Shown here: positions 1 through 12,065 of the stretch, piece by piece
Layout: every line of letters begins with the position of its first letter
How positions within the stretch are numbered: position 1 is the first letter of the stretch
The notes under the pieces: model-generated
What the model was told of the DNA's origin: nothing
Seen by the model: only the letters and a program-made list of their open reading frames with translations
Databases searched by the model: none
Made by a program: the position numbers and the translations under genes
DNA from: Tubulanus polymorphus
Lineage: Eukaryota > Nemertea > Palaeonemertea > Tubulaniformes > Tubulanidae
DNA length: 64,000 bases
NCBI RefSeq assembly: GCF_964204645.1
Contig: NC_134036.1
Span: 4,760,001-4,824,000 of the forward strand
Direction: 5' to 3'

Positions 1-600
1 TAATTACCATCCATCTACATATCTATGACAATTTTCGGCGCCACGTTCCGTCGCATCGACAGTATCCATGTCCAATTACATTTTTTAAAAATATCTGATC
101 ATTTTCGCTATATGCATATATATTTATTAATTTTTCATATGTTATTTTAATATTTTCGCATATGTATGGTGCGTGTATAGAGAGCAGAGACAAGACTAGC
201 TCTACGCCGTTATATGCGATAGCTACAAAACTAGACAACCTAAAAACGACGACTTGAATACTGCTTCATGAAGACGACATTGAACGACCCATGAAAGGGA
301 GGACGACGAGGACGATATAGAAAAAAAAATAGGGGGATATTTATCCGAATACGACATCCGCGCGAAAGTTCTCTTTTAACTCGGCAAACGTTACTTTCTG
401 CTGAAACCTTTTCGCGTAGTAAAATAAGCGAATGGATTGTACGACTCGAATAGCAAAGCGTCATAAAATCCTCAAGAATACCACTGTCAACACTGACCTG
501 ACCTTCGGATACCGCTTGCCACGCTCTGATGGCAAATATTGATAAGATTATTGAAGAATGTCTAATTTCCATTTGGGATATGTTTCGATTAGATCATTAA
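1..600 (-). other. Upstream flank of a further GRL101-like gene lying left of the window
   Basis: The first 600 bases align by eye with about 35200-35770, the DNA immediately upstream of receptor copy C. They share a TAATTACCAT start, the CCATGTCCAATTA core near 66-78, the CATATGTTATTTTAATAT stretch, a GTGTATAGA box, and further right the CTCTTCGCGT-type and ATGGCAA blocks. In copy C this flank sits 240-800 bases 5' of the start codon, so a minus-strand paralogue should begin just left of base 1. Open frames within it (for example 240-572) are not credible genes, because the homologous C flank does not preserve them. Confidence 0.6.
63..80 (-). promoter_or_regulatory. Conserved upstream element, copy 0 (partner gene off window)
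   Basis: The minus strand reads AATTGGACATGGATA followed by a CGATGCG block. This is the same core found upstream of receptor copies A, B, C and D. It is probably core promoter or 5' leader sequence. Confidence 0.4.
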
Positions 601-3241
601 GCTCATCAAGAAAATTAATCACTTTTATCATTATATCGCCATTTTCGAGTGCCAATTTCATCTAATTTTCATTCTTAATCCTGATACTTTCATATCCCGT
701 TATCAGATACCTCTTATGATACGGCATTGTCCCGAGGACAGGAACCAACAATGCTACGAAGGAGCCTATTCGTTTTTAGTTTTCGATCGACCATTTCTTT
801 TTCTGGTTCAGTTAATCGACAATTTTAAATCCATTTTCGTTTCGTTCGAAATTCTAAAAAGTGGATAAAACGGTGACGAAGTACGAAAAACCACGGCATT
901 TGAATAATTTGACTAGAATGCTTGAATTGCATAGCCTTTATTTCAATGTGAATGAATATTTTTTTTACAAATTGTTGAAATTCAAATTGATCTAAATCTC
1001 ACAAAATAGTATCTCAGAGAGAGAACTAGAAATTTGAAAGGAAACCTTTTATTTCGTTCAGCCACTAGCAACTACATTGTAAAATCGGTAGAAATAGTCA
1101 TCAATGGAAAATCAATCAACTTATGCCGATTTAAATCCGGCAAAACGATTTTTCATAGTAAATGAATGTTAATCAACTCGATATAAAATCGGAACGTTTT
1201 TGAATTAATGTTCAATCATTTTTAACAACTCGACATAGAATCAGATTTTTGTTTTTCCTTTTGCCCAGGACGGCAGTAGATCTCGGCGAGGAATTATATT
1301 TTGAATTAAACATTTCTGAAATTTCTCAACATTGATTTATGTATATTTTATTTGGATTTATTATCTCGACAAAAAAACCATTTTACGATTACTAAAAATG
1401 TTTTACGGTTTTATGTCGAGTGATCATCTCGTCATGAATTCAATTTTTAGTTTTCGCCAATCATTCTTTGTCGACATAACAATAATCATCGTCGACATAA
1501 AACTTGTCATTAATCGGAAATGAATCAATGTTGAGATAAGAACTCGACAGAAACAAAAAATCAATATTTCATTTATCATAAATGATGTCCACTTGACGTG
1601 TTGGTCTCGTCAGAAAATCGAATTTTGAATAAAAGAAGAAAGTTTCCGTTTTCATGGTGAGATGATAACTCGACCTAAAATCGGCAAAGGTTTTCTTTGA
1701 TCGAAAATGATTTGGTGTTGAGATATATATCCTGACATAGAATAAAATCTTTTGTTATTCCTAAATGATGTTCGAGAGACTCTTCTATATCTGGACGCTT
1801 CCATTTGTATTAACAAGTGGACTTCTGCAACGGAATAGGAATTAGAAGATGTCTTATTTATATGCTTTGCACTAAGGATCACGTAGACAACGACTAGGCC
1901 TAACTGGGTTTTAAAGATTTCTTGACAAAACTAAAACGGATGAAATTGGCCTGTTTAATATCGATTTTTTTCTAGAAAATGTATATCTTAATTTTCGTAA
2001 TGCCTTTGAATGATTTATTCCAATAATACATGAAAATGAATAACATAGAAAATAAATTGAATTAATTTGCTTACGAAGATATTCAATTTTGCCCTTTGAA
2101 AAAAACTCCTTCTGCAAAGCACTTAAAGTATATCAAGGTGTGTATATACGTGTTTGTATGTACGTATGCGAGTGTCATGTATATGTGTCAATGGTCTCTA
2201 GAACTAAACCAAATAAATGACGCCTTTGAGAAAAAAAAACGCTAAAATTAATGACTGATCTTCATCGTGGCTCAGTCTCAAGCACAGATTTTAGCTCACT
2301 TTTTCGCAAACTTTTTATTGATCAAACAAGCAGACAAACAAAAGCTAAGAAATCTTGAAACAATGATTTTTTTTACCAACCGAAATGAAAATCGTATATC
2401 TTCATACCGACTAGCAAGATTGACAACCTGGGCCCGGTTCCACAATTGTGAGTTAGAGTTAACTCTCTGAGTTAGGATTTAACTCAGAACTGTGGAACTG
2501 GATCCAGAATTTGTTATTTTTGCATTGACCTTAAATGTTAGAGTTAATTAACGCATAGAAATAGATCGAAATATCATTGATGGAAAGATCACCGCACCAT
2601 GGAACAGGTTATGGGCCCGATTTGCATTTATTCTCGAAAGTCACAGGTCCACTAGTCAATGAACAGCCAGTGATAGTAGCTTACGTCTGAACTACATTTA
2701 TAGGAACTTACGTCTGAACAACATTATATTAAAAAGACGAAATCAAAACGCTCAATAACTATGATGAAATCAACATTAAGTTACTTATCAACAACCTCGG
2801 GTAATAAAACATTCAACTGTGGAGACCTCATATCCAACCGTTGTTTGGACAGTTAAAGTGAAGAATCCAAAAGAGAAGTTTATTTAATCGATAAGCGTAT
2901 TCCTTATAGTCAGGGAGCCAATCCCGTTTCACTTATATACTTCGTGTTAATTTTTGGCAACACTTATATTCGGTTGCTAGGGTACCCGGGCTCTTCAAAA
3001 CGATTGTTGCCAACCTGGCAAAATTGGTACCTTACTACCAGCACCCCTTAGTGGTCGCTATAGGGGGAAATTTTGGTTGAAAATATCAATTTTCAAACTA
3101 AAAAATGTTTCAATCCGAAATCCAATGTGGAACATGCATTCATGTACATTTTATACATAAGGGAATATTGCATATTAAGGGTTATAATATGGACATAATT
3201 CGGCAAGGTTCAATAAACATTTGAGGTCCCAAAAGAAATAT
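601..3241. other. Intergenic region, no gene recognised
   Basis: About 2.6 kb of AT-rich sequence between the left-edge flank and the 3' end of receptor copy A. The open frames here are short and unlike known proteins. The only structured element recognised is the small foldback at 2428-2507. Sequence just below 3241 resembles the 3' flank of copy B directly after the stop codon and then diverges. Confidence 0.5.
2428..2507. repeat. Small foldback / MITE-like element, CCGGTTCCACA ends
   Basis: The ends CTGGGCCCGGTTCCACA and TGTGGAACTGGATCCAG are inverted copies. The interior carries GAGTTA/TAACTC inverted motifs. Related elements are at 51041-51157 and 52609-52724. This is a non-coding dispersed repeat. 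Confidence 0.5.
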
Positions 3242-6200
3242 TCAATGTCGCAAACGTTTAGTTTTTGCTCGTATTGATTTCATATCGATAGTCAGTATTG
3301 TGTAAAGAAGGGGATTGAGGGACGAGTTGATCGGTAAGAAAAGAACTGCCAGCCAAGCCGCCACCTGATTCGGTATTTCTACCCGAAATACGGCGCAATA
3401 CTGAACGATTATCAACGGCAGCCAGCAAAATAGATTACATAGGTTTATCACCAAACTCCTGCGTGCTAAAATCAGTTCGGTAGGATCGATTCTACCCGAA
3501 CCAGATCTGCTTCCAGATACGAGTCTGTACATTTGGGCATAAGTCCACATGATGGCAGCAAGTATGCCAGAGTTAAACACGGCAAAAATAACGAATGAAT
3601 ATTGCCAGGCGTTGACATCAATTGAGATAAGATTCATAGGTAAACAAACTCCTGTATTGCCATAGAAGTTGTTTCCAAAGTAAGATGACTGTGACAGCGG
3701 TATTATAGAACTTGTACAAATGCATAACCAACATATGCAACACATAAAGGACACATATCTCGGAGAGGTAATTGGGCTTCCAGAAAATGGATTAACGATA
3801 TTCGAAAATCTATGACGAGTTAAAATAAATAGAAACGTCAATGAGCCTTCACAAGAAATAGTCACCACAATTCCAGCGAAACTACACAATGAACTGTCCG
3901 TCCAAGTTTCAGAATTTAGGAAATAATCTCCTTTATAAACATAATCTGCACCCGCAATCAAAAACAAATAAATCGACATCAGAAAATCACAAGCTGCGAT
4001 GTTGATAATGAGGATGTCAGAGGATGTGTTGCGCTTTTCGGATGATGAAAGTCGAATAGATCGAACACGAAATAAAATGACAATACTGTTTGCGAAGAAA
4101 CTGAACGCAGCGATGACCCAGATGATAGCTCTGAGAACTGTGTTACCCATCAGATCAGAACAAGAGGAAAATTGATCGGCTTCGGGAAGGCACGTGTCAA
4201 CATTCGGAGCCATGCAGCAAAATTTGTAAGCATCAGACAATAGGGAAACTAATGATGTCAAATTTTCAAAAGCGCTAGTATCCGTGGAAATGAATTTAGA
4301 GTTGTTGGTTATATCGAGAATTCTAAGTTTTTTCAATCCTGAAAAAGCATATTGTGAAATATGATTGATTCTGTTCGTGCTGATATTCAACGACTGTAAT
4401 GCAGATAAACCTCTAAATACATTCCTTCCAAGCACCAACAAGCTGAGTCCATGAAGGTCGAGAAATATTAGTGACTTTAAATCTTGGTAGGTATCGCCCT
4501 CTAAATGACGGAGTGGATTTTCAGTTATCAATAATTTGTTCAAACTGTACAGACCGGTGAATGTATTTGTAGATAATGATGTTAAGTTGTTGTATGTCAG
4601 GTCTAATGTATGTAGATTATGCAGGTTTGAGAACGAGTTTGGGAAAATATAAGACAATTCATTGAAGGAGATGTTGAGCATTCGAAGATAAACGAATGAA
4701 GAAAACGTTGACTTACTTAATAGTATTTCGTTATTTGATAAAATCAAAACTCGAGTTGATTCCGAGAAAAGACCAGTAATATCTTTTAAACGAGCATTGG
4801 CACAATCGATCAAATGACCTTGACATTTACAGCCCATCCGACACGTGATGTTACAGAAAGCCTCGTCATCAGTCGTGTGTTTACAATTAACGACACCATC
4901 GCAAATTTCAGATTGTGGAAGACATCGATTTTCCTGACCACATTTAAACATTCCTGGACATGAAAAATTCTCGCAGTTTTGTTCATCTTCTGAATTAGGA
5001 CAATCTGATTGGCCATCGCACACCTGTCTGATTGGTATACAGTATGAGGCTGGGCATTTCATAGTACCAGCTGGACATTCAAATTCTTCACATTTCAATA
5101 CGTGCTCAAGATTTCTACAAACTGGGTAACCATTCGTCATTCTTTCTAGAATACATCTGTGACGTCTAGAATAACAATGCGGAGAATTAAAAGAACATCT
5201 TTGTTCATCATATTCTATACAGAGATTTGTGAAGTTAGTCGTGCAGTGGTTTTCATTATTACAATGAACAGTAGGATTCACTGTAACATTAGTAGTTGTT
5301 ACTAATTTATCATTTTTAGGGCTTACACTGCAATCCACGACACCGTCCTGATACAACTGCGCACTAATACATTTCCCATTTGTACACAGGAACCCCCTAC
5401 AGAGTTTAGCAGTGCATCCAATTTCATCTGATACATCTTTACAATTAGGTATTCCATCGCATCTTTGAGACAATAAGAGACATTGACCACTTTCGCAGCG
5501 AAATTGTTGAGAAAAACAAGGAGGATAAAAACACGAGTTCTCATCGGAACCATCAACACAATCTTGTTTAAAATCACAGAAAGAACTCACTGATATAACC
5601 TGACCATCACTGCATTGAAACTGACCGCGCGAATCAAGTTTATTAGATGTTGCTAATTCATCTTCTTCAAGGCTTCCAGTACAATCCACGACACCATCCT
5701 GATACAACTGAGAACTGATACACTCTCCACTTTTACACAGAAACCCCTGACACATTGCTGCGGTGCATCCTATTTCATCTGATCCGTCTTTACAATCAGT
5801 GACTCCGTCACATCTGTTCGACCTACTGACACATTGACCACTCTTACAGCGAACTTGTTCGAACAAACACGGGGGATGAAAACACGAGTTCTCATCTGAA
5901 CGATCGACACAATCCTGTATGAAATCACAGAAACCACTTATTGATATCACCTGACCATCGTAGCATTGAAACTGACTGTGTAAATTGATATCCGTACAAT
6001 TGAGTTCATCTTCACCGTGTTGACAGTCGTGTCTGGTATCACATACGCGATGGTCGCTGATACATCTTTGATCGTTACATTTAAACTGCCACGATTTACA
6101 TCCGCTTATAGAAGCTAACTCTTCGTCAGTTACATTGAATGAACACAAAACAGAATGCGCTCTATCTGTCGCATTATCAAACTGTTTCATCGTCCATTTA

Positions 6201-9200
6201 ACTGATTGAATATAAGTAATTTCATCTCTAGTGATTATTGGCGTTATAACGTGCATTCTGTCATTAGAAGTCATCGTTAGTATAGAGCTATATTGATGCT
6301 GATATTGAAATATCTTTATCATGTATGCAATTTCTTTTCCAGTGTAACTGCCAATTCTACCTATTTTACCACGGATGCTATGACACATCTTTGTCGCAGT
6401 GTCTAGATCAAAGCCTCGATGTTTGTTCCAGTCCGTCAGTATTTGATAGCATTTTTTATCTATGCTTACCCAACCAATCGTACAAATCGAGCCATGGAAA
6501 CCAGTATTTTGGAAATCTTTTTCCCGTATGATAAATGTGTCATCTTTGGTTACATTCAACATTGTAACTGTTGTATTCTCAATGTCGATTCTATTTGTTT
6601 CACAAATGAAACTCGTGTGAACCTCTTCGATTTCACAGGGGAATCGAACCCAGTTCGCTGAGCCTCGTGGATTATTCAGAATCATCGCCGTACACGGCAT
6701 ATTGACGTCATTTATCGGTTGTTTTCTTTGAGGAGAGATCAATCCTTGAATAACTTCTGGGATCGTGTCGTTATTTGTAGGTTTATACCACTCTGTGTAG
6801 CTCAATGGTTTCCCATCAGTCCACGTGTAAACATTAGTCTCAGGCTGAAACGTACGAATGGAAAACGAAAGACAAAAAAGTCTGCATATTTTCCTGAAAA
6901 ATAAGAAAAACGCCTTTTTAAAAGGAATTAAAAGTGTTTCATTACCTGCTGTTTCAATCCAATCATCATTATGAGCGCTTTCTGTGAATACGCGTTTAGA
7001 AGAAGTTCTGTTGCGAATAACGCTTTGATATTGACCATTTCCTGTTGTGAGTTGATACTGAATAGATGTCCAGCGTACTTTTGTCTACAATACAGTTCAG
7101 CATTCTCCCAATTCAGACGTTCATTTCTGATGTATTTTACGCAAGACATTCCCGAATCTAGAAATCCTGATTTACAGACATTTTCAAACTGTTTTATCGG
7201 TAAAGACTGTTCTAATGTGTATTGTATTTGGAATACAGGTATTTGATCCATTGATTTAATAAACAGATAGTAATGAGTAAAACTATGAAATACAAGTCCT
7301 GACATAGCATTATTGTCACATATTCTATTTTCGTGTCGATGTGTTTGACCGCTAGTTTCGTCACTGACCTGTTGTTGCATTACGATTGGGTCTTTGTCCC
7401 TTCGGCTTGCCTTCTCACATCGTATCATTGCAATGTGTTTTATGATAAATCTGTAGTATTTAATTGGTTTAAAGTGCCTTGGTCTAAACCCATACATTAA
7501 AATGGAACCCATCCCAAGTTGTGCTGATCCCGGGTAGTTTGGTGACTGAATGATTCCGCAATAATCATTCAGCGGTTCCTGAATGATACTACCGATCATC
7601 GCATTCTTAGATCTTTGACATTTTCGTCGTAATTCAACGAATAATGGATAGGCCCAGAATAAATAAGTCCTTGCTATTTTCACGGTGTTCAATACGATAC
7701 CGTTATTGAGAATTTGGCGACTCAAACTCACATAACTGCTACAACGACCGTGTAATAGATGATCCTGAAAACATCGGTCAATTTGATATTCGTGTTCTGA
7801 TAATATATAAATGTTTCTCAAAGGTAGGCGTCGCTTTCCCGGTGTAATCACGAGACAGTGTGACGTCATGTTGATCTGACGTTCTTTATCCTTAAAAACA
7901 TACCCGTCACAGTCGGTCGGACGAAATGTGAGGCGTGATTTCTTATCGACTGATGTTATTCCACCATCCCAGTTATAAGCGTATCCCACAACAGTAACCG
8001 ATCCACCTGATGTAATCAAACTGCCGACATTTCGGTCACTCGGGCCACGTAAACGAGGACAATACGGACCGTATCGTCTAGCCGTGAAATTACCACCGTC
8101 GTATATGTAAAATCCAGCTCGCTCGCAGTTCTCCGATAAAACTGTTAGTTCCATATTCTCTTCATAGATTTCATATTTCCATTTAAACTCGTATCTATAG
8201 ATGCGATAATTCAATGTGATTCCCGCTCGTTGTTGGATCAGACCGGATTGCGACTTGAATAATAGTCCGTCATAAAATATCTAAACACAAGTTTTCCAAT
8301 ATTGAGTACATCAGGCAATTTTTTCGATTTAAATAATTTTAATGCCGAAAAAAATGATTCTACAGCAGTTACTCACCAAACTTTCTGTGATGACTTGTCT
8401 CGAAATAGAATCCGCTTTAAACATTATTTCAAATCTCATTTTCCCGTGAACTGTTTCTTTCAGAACGCACAGTATGACGAGAAAGCCGTCAGATTTAACA
8501 CTCAATGATTGCAGGTAGTTGTATCCGAGTAGAATATCAGTTCCTACAACGCGTAACCCTTCTTGTTTATATACACCGACGACGTCACTGGACGAGACGA
8601 GGTCACGTGTCCAGTTGAAGACGACGGACTGTAACACCTGCACTGTGATAGACCAGCAGTGTAAGTGTTTCGATCGAGTTATTACGTGTAAACTGTTGTC
8701 ATCGGGAATGAGCACTCCCGACTCGTTATTAGAGATCTGAACCAGCGAATTAGACACGTTCCAATCTGATATTCTGTAAATCTGGACTAAAAGCTGTGAC
8801 TCAAACATCAGCGAAAACGGCAGAGAGATGACGGCTTTATTTGTTTTGGTGTAAAATGATGACGGTGGATGTCCGGATTGTTCACGTATTGAACCTATAG
8901 GTTTACTTTTGGTCTTCAATCCGTCGTGGATTACAATAGGCATTGACTGAATTCGGACATCAGACTTATATATTAACTGAATGAATGTGATATTCATCGC
9001 ATAGCCGTTTGAAATTTCCGTCCATTCCACAACCAACTGGCATCTAAGACGTAATTTCATGTAGAACTTATAACCAATCGATGTTGGTAGATTTCTCAAT
9101 TCTGGAGGGAGGTATCTGCAGTCGGGTCTGATTCTCAATCGGCTTCGTTCATAACGATATATGATATAAACGCGACTACCCCGCGCACCATCGACGTTAC

Positions 9201-9594
9201 TTCTAAACATCAACGAGATCGAATCGTTACGGCGGATTTCATGTTTTCCATCACCGCACAATCTGATATCAGACTCATGGACGAGAAGGTAGTTATCACT
9301 ACAGAATATTGACAGCTCGATATCATGGTAAACTTGGACGTGAAAAGTTCCCGGTAAAGAGCTGTTGATGAACCAACGACATTCAACACTGCGCGTTAAC
9401 GAAGGGTAATTCGGTGAAACGATGTAACCGGCCGTAGAATCTAGTGGGTACCACGTGTTGTTACAAGACGAACTTACCGTCGCAGACGATTCCTCGATAG
9501 AGTCTGCGCGATCAGCGCGCGCGATGCGAACTTGACAGACGATCAGCGACGCTATAAACAGCGCTCTCAGTCGCTGCTCCATACCGAACAACAT
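3242..9594 (-). CDS. Copy A: CUB / C-type lectin / LDLa / LRR seven-transmembrane receptor (GRL101-like)
   Basis: Three exons on the minus strand: 9594-8377, 8280-6946 and 6844-3242. All junctions are phase 0 with GT donors (GTGAGT, GTAATG) and AG acceptors, giving about 2,051 residues. The ATG at 9594 (MLFGMEQ) is shared by all copies and opens a signal peptide. Exon 1 has a typical CUB (Cys, SPNYP, CRWF) and CUB-like repeats. Exon 2 has further CUB sequence (CGI..SPNYP) and the start of a C-type lectin domain (ELYCRQKYAGHLFSI). Exon 3 completes the lectin domain (NWVRFPCE, FICE) and adds a degenerate second lectin-like domain. It then carries about nine LDLa-type modules (roughly residues 1100-1515), an LRR N-cap, about seven LRRs, a Cys-rich hinge (FCCMAP) and a rhodopsin-like 7TM (about 1750-2040) ending in NPLLY. 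It is predicted to be a plasma-membrane receptor; the ligand is unknown. Compared with B-D it has an extra 117-residue LDLa cassette. Confidence 0.88.
5290..5990 (-). repeat. In-frame tandem duplication of a three-module LDLa cassette in copy A
   Basis: Two adjacent units inside exon 3 encode FQC.DGQVIS..FCDF, a PPC...QCV/QCL module and a GFLC..G.CIS..LYQDGVVDC module. The matching block CTGACCATC lies at 5951 and again at 5600, a period of 351 bases (117 codons). Copies B, C and D have one unit. The second unit is somewhat diverged, so the duplication is not brand new. Confidence 0.8.
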
Positions 9595-9790
9595 CAACAC
9601 GACACAACGTTGGAATTCATTCACGATACAAATTCGAATTTCAATCATTGATCTGTTGTTTGCATCAGTTTCTATCTTCGAGTTCACTCCACAAATGATG
9701 CAAAATCTGAAAGTTTTACGCTTCCCAGTAATCACGACAGATCTGTGCAGCAATTTCCAATATCACAGTTGGTTTTTTGCTACGCGCAGT

Positions 9791-9813
9791 AAATATCCAT
9801 GTCCAATTATATA
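9791..9813 (-). promoter_or_regulatory. Conserved upstream element of copy A
   Basis: About 205 bases 5' of the ATG. The minus strand reads TATATAATTGGACATGGATA then TTTAC. The core recurs at comparable distance before B (23533-23555), C (35275-35295) and D (57855-57878 and 58091-58115). TATATAA could be a TATA box; this is inferred from conservation and position only. Confidence 0.45.
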
Positions 9814-11879
9814 TAAAAACGTTCTAATATTTTCGTGTCGTTCGTTTGAATATTTATTTTCTAAATTAAAGTTTTCGTACGTGCTTAGAAATTAGATTTT
9901 CATCGTTCTGGCCGCATACGGACAACCGACGTAATATAACGTCTTGAATCGTTATGAAATCCCAGTACATACGTTTCAAGTTGTTTGTTTCTCTTGAAAT
10001 ATAGATTGTTGTTCTTATTCACTCGATTCGTTAGTTTGTCTTAATGCGTATTTCATTTAGGTTCCAAAAACCGATTCTAGTACAGCTACGAAAACTTGAT
10101 ACATGGCAGCGATGTGTGAAATTCCTATCAAAGATTCAATGATGCAACACCTCGAGGTTTTAGCTTCTTTTTTGTTCCGAATGGATCAAACTCGGTGGCC
10201 TAATTATTTTCATCCCCGCCTTAAGGATCGTAATCCTCTTGTCACCTCGGTCGTTTGAATTCTTCTTTTTTTTCAGGAAAGGCTCGTCGCTTTTCGACTT
10301 TATCTTAAAGCTTACACTTTTGGACGAATATACGAAGTTTAAGATAGCTTCCTAATACGTTATTACACATGCCTCGTGTGATGCAGCGATGTCCCTTGGA
10401 CATGAATGGACTATACTACGATTTAGTATATTGAACATGCGGTTTTTCCATTGGCTTTATTTATGGCAGTTAAAATTGACAATTAAAATCCCTTTTATCT
10501 TGCACAAAATTCTACGATGAATTTTCACAACGAATACTGAGTAGGAAGAAAAAGTCATACGTTTCATTTACAAATAACGGGGAGCTGGAGCCGGTTTCAC
10601 TGAAATCATTCGTTCAATCGCTACTGGCAAATTCATGTTTTCAATATCGACATCAATTAAAACTAAAACTAATTATTTTTTTTTTTCATGAAAATTATTC
10701 CTGCCTCGCTAGAGAAATGTCATACATCTAAACCATTACCATTTCAACAGAATATAGTCATTACGTCACGCGGCGAGGAAGACTATCGAGGCCACAGTTG
10801 TCACAGAAAAAAATGTTTAGGTAGAAGAAAGTTGAACTAGGTTATTGAGCAGTCTTTCGTAACAATGGCTACTGATATTAAGAACATCCGATCAAAAGTT
10901 AGAACCGAGTTCCACATGCGTAATTTAAGACTTGATTCGCTAAATAATTCATTAGTTGATGAACTTATTTCAACTGAATTCATTATCCAGTTTCATACTT
11001 GCGAATTGAGTTAACTTTTATTCAAAGCAAATAGAACTGGGATCCAGCATTTGCTACTGTAGCCATTCTGTCATGCAAATTTAGAACATATCTACAGTTT
11101 CCATAGAAAAGTGGATGTTCAACTTTTTAGAAGTAATTGACTCATTCGACCCTGAGATAAAACATTGTAGTTTTCTAAGAATAACCAACTTGTGCTTATA
11201 CTATGCCTATATCATAAGTTGCTCTAGCCAGTTCTTGCTAGTTCCGCCTGGATTTTTTTCCTATCATCAGTTCTAGGCACGGTTGCATGGATTCTATTAG
11301 AGTTACGGATAGGACATCGCGCTTTATCGCCCTATAGCCTAAAGATAATCGTGATTTCATCGATAGAGACACGAAACACCTCGTCTCTGACATGTGATGC
11401 AAAAATCGGTATTACCGAGAGATGTCAATACCGTCACCGACAAGTGATAGAAATAGAATAATAGCCGCGGTCCACGCTCTTCTACAAAACTACTACAACT
11501 GCCGCCCTAATGTTACGAGTAAAAAATAAAAACGAAAAAAAAAAACAAATGCCCCGCTTAGAACGAAATAGATAGAAAATCTCTCCCTAAGCCGATACCC
11601 CCGGCGCGTGGATCTACAGCCGAGTCCAGTTGCTCAGCCGCGGCTAAAAGTCCGAAAGTGGTCTTGAATCCCAAAGCTGGTCTCAAGTTGTTAGTTTGGC
11701 TATATTAGGAGGTTTGTCTTAATTATACTGATATTTAATTCAAGCTATGATTATTAATTAGGATTTATAAGTAGGTATCGTATTTCAGCGAGTTTCCTCG
11801 GTACTGACTATACTGCCTACACACTACTTCCGCGGGGACACATCTCTAGTTTATTGACGTGTATACAACAGCATATTCA

Positions 11880-12065
11880 TGATAATCGAAGAAATCCCAC
11901 TCTTTCTATATTCTATATAGAATATATATAGAATTCTATGTGATAAGATTTATCATTTTGAAACTACAAAATTTGAGTGGTTTCGAAATAATAAATTTCA
12001 TCATGTGAAATTCGAATTGTGGGATTTCTCCAATTATCTACAGTGTACACGGATTAGAGAGTTTC
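11880..12065. repeat. Inverted-repeat remnant, GTGGGATTTC family (A flank)
   Basis: The left GAAGAAATCCCAC and right GTGGGATTTCTCC are inverted, with matching inner blocks (TGATAAGATTTATCATTTTGAAAC against GTTTCGAAATAATAAATTTCATCA). They are followed by a tail with CTACAGTGTACACGGATTA. The same family occurs at 16348-16920, 25812-26005, 36850-36945 and 37795-37870. Confidence 0.5.

Noticed and set aside
4810-5577. Minus-strand frames inside exon 3 of copy A (also in B, C and D) with Cys and Met-rich translations
   Set aside because: They are shifted-frame shadows of the LDLa modules, and recur in every copy for that reason.
10805-11014. Fifty-codon frame repeated at 24784-24939
   Set aside because: Lies inside the nearly identical A/B flank, so its similarity carries no weight; the B copy has ATA in place of the A copy's ATG.
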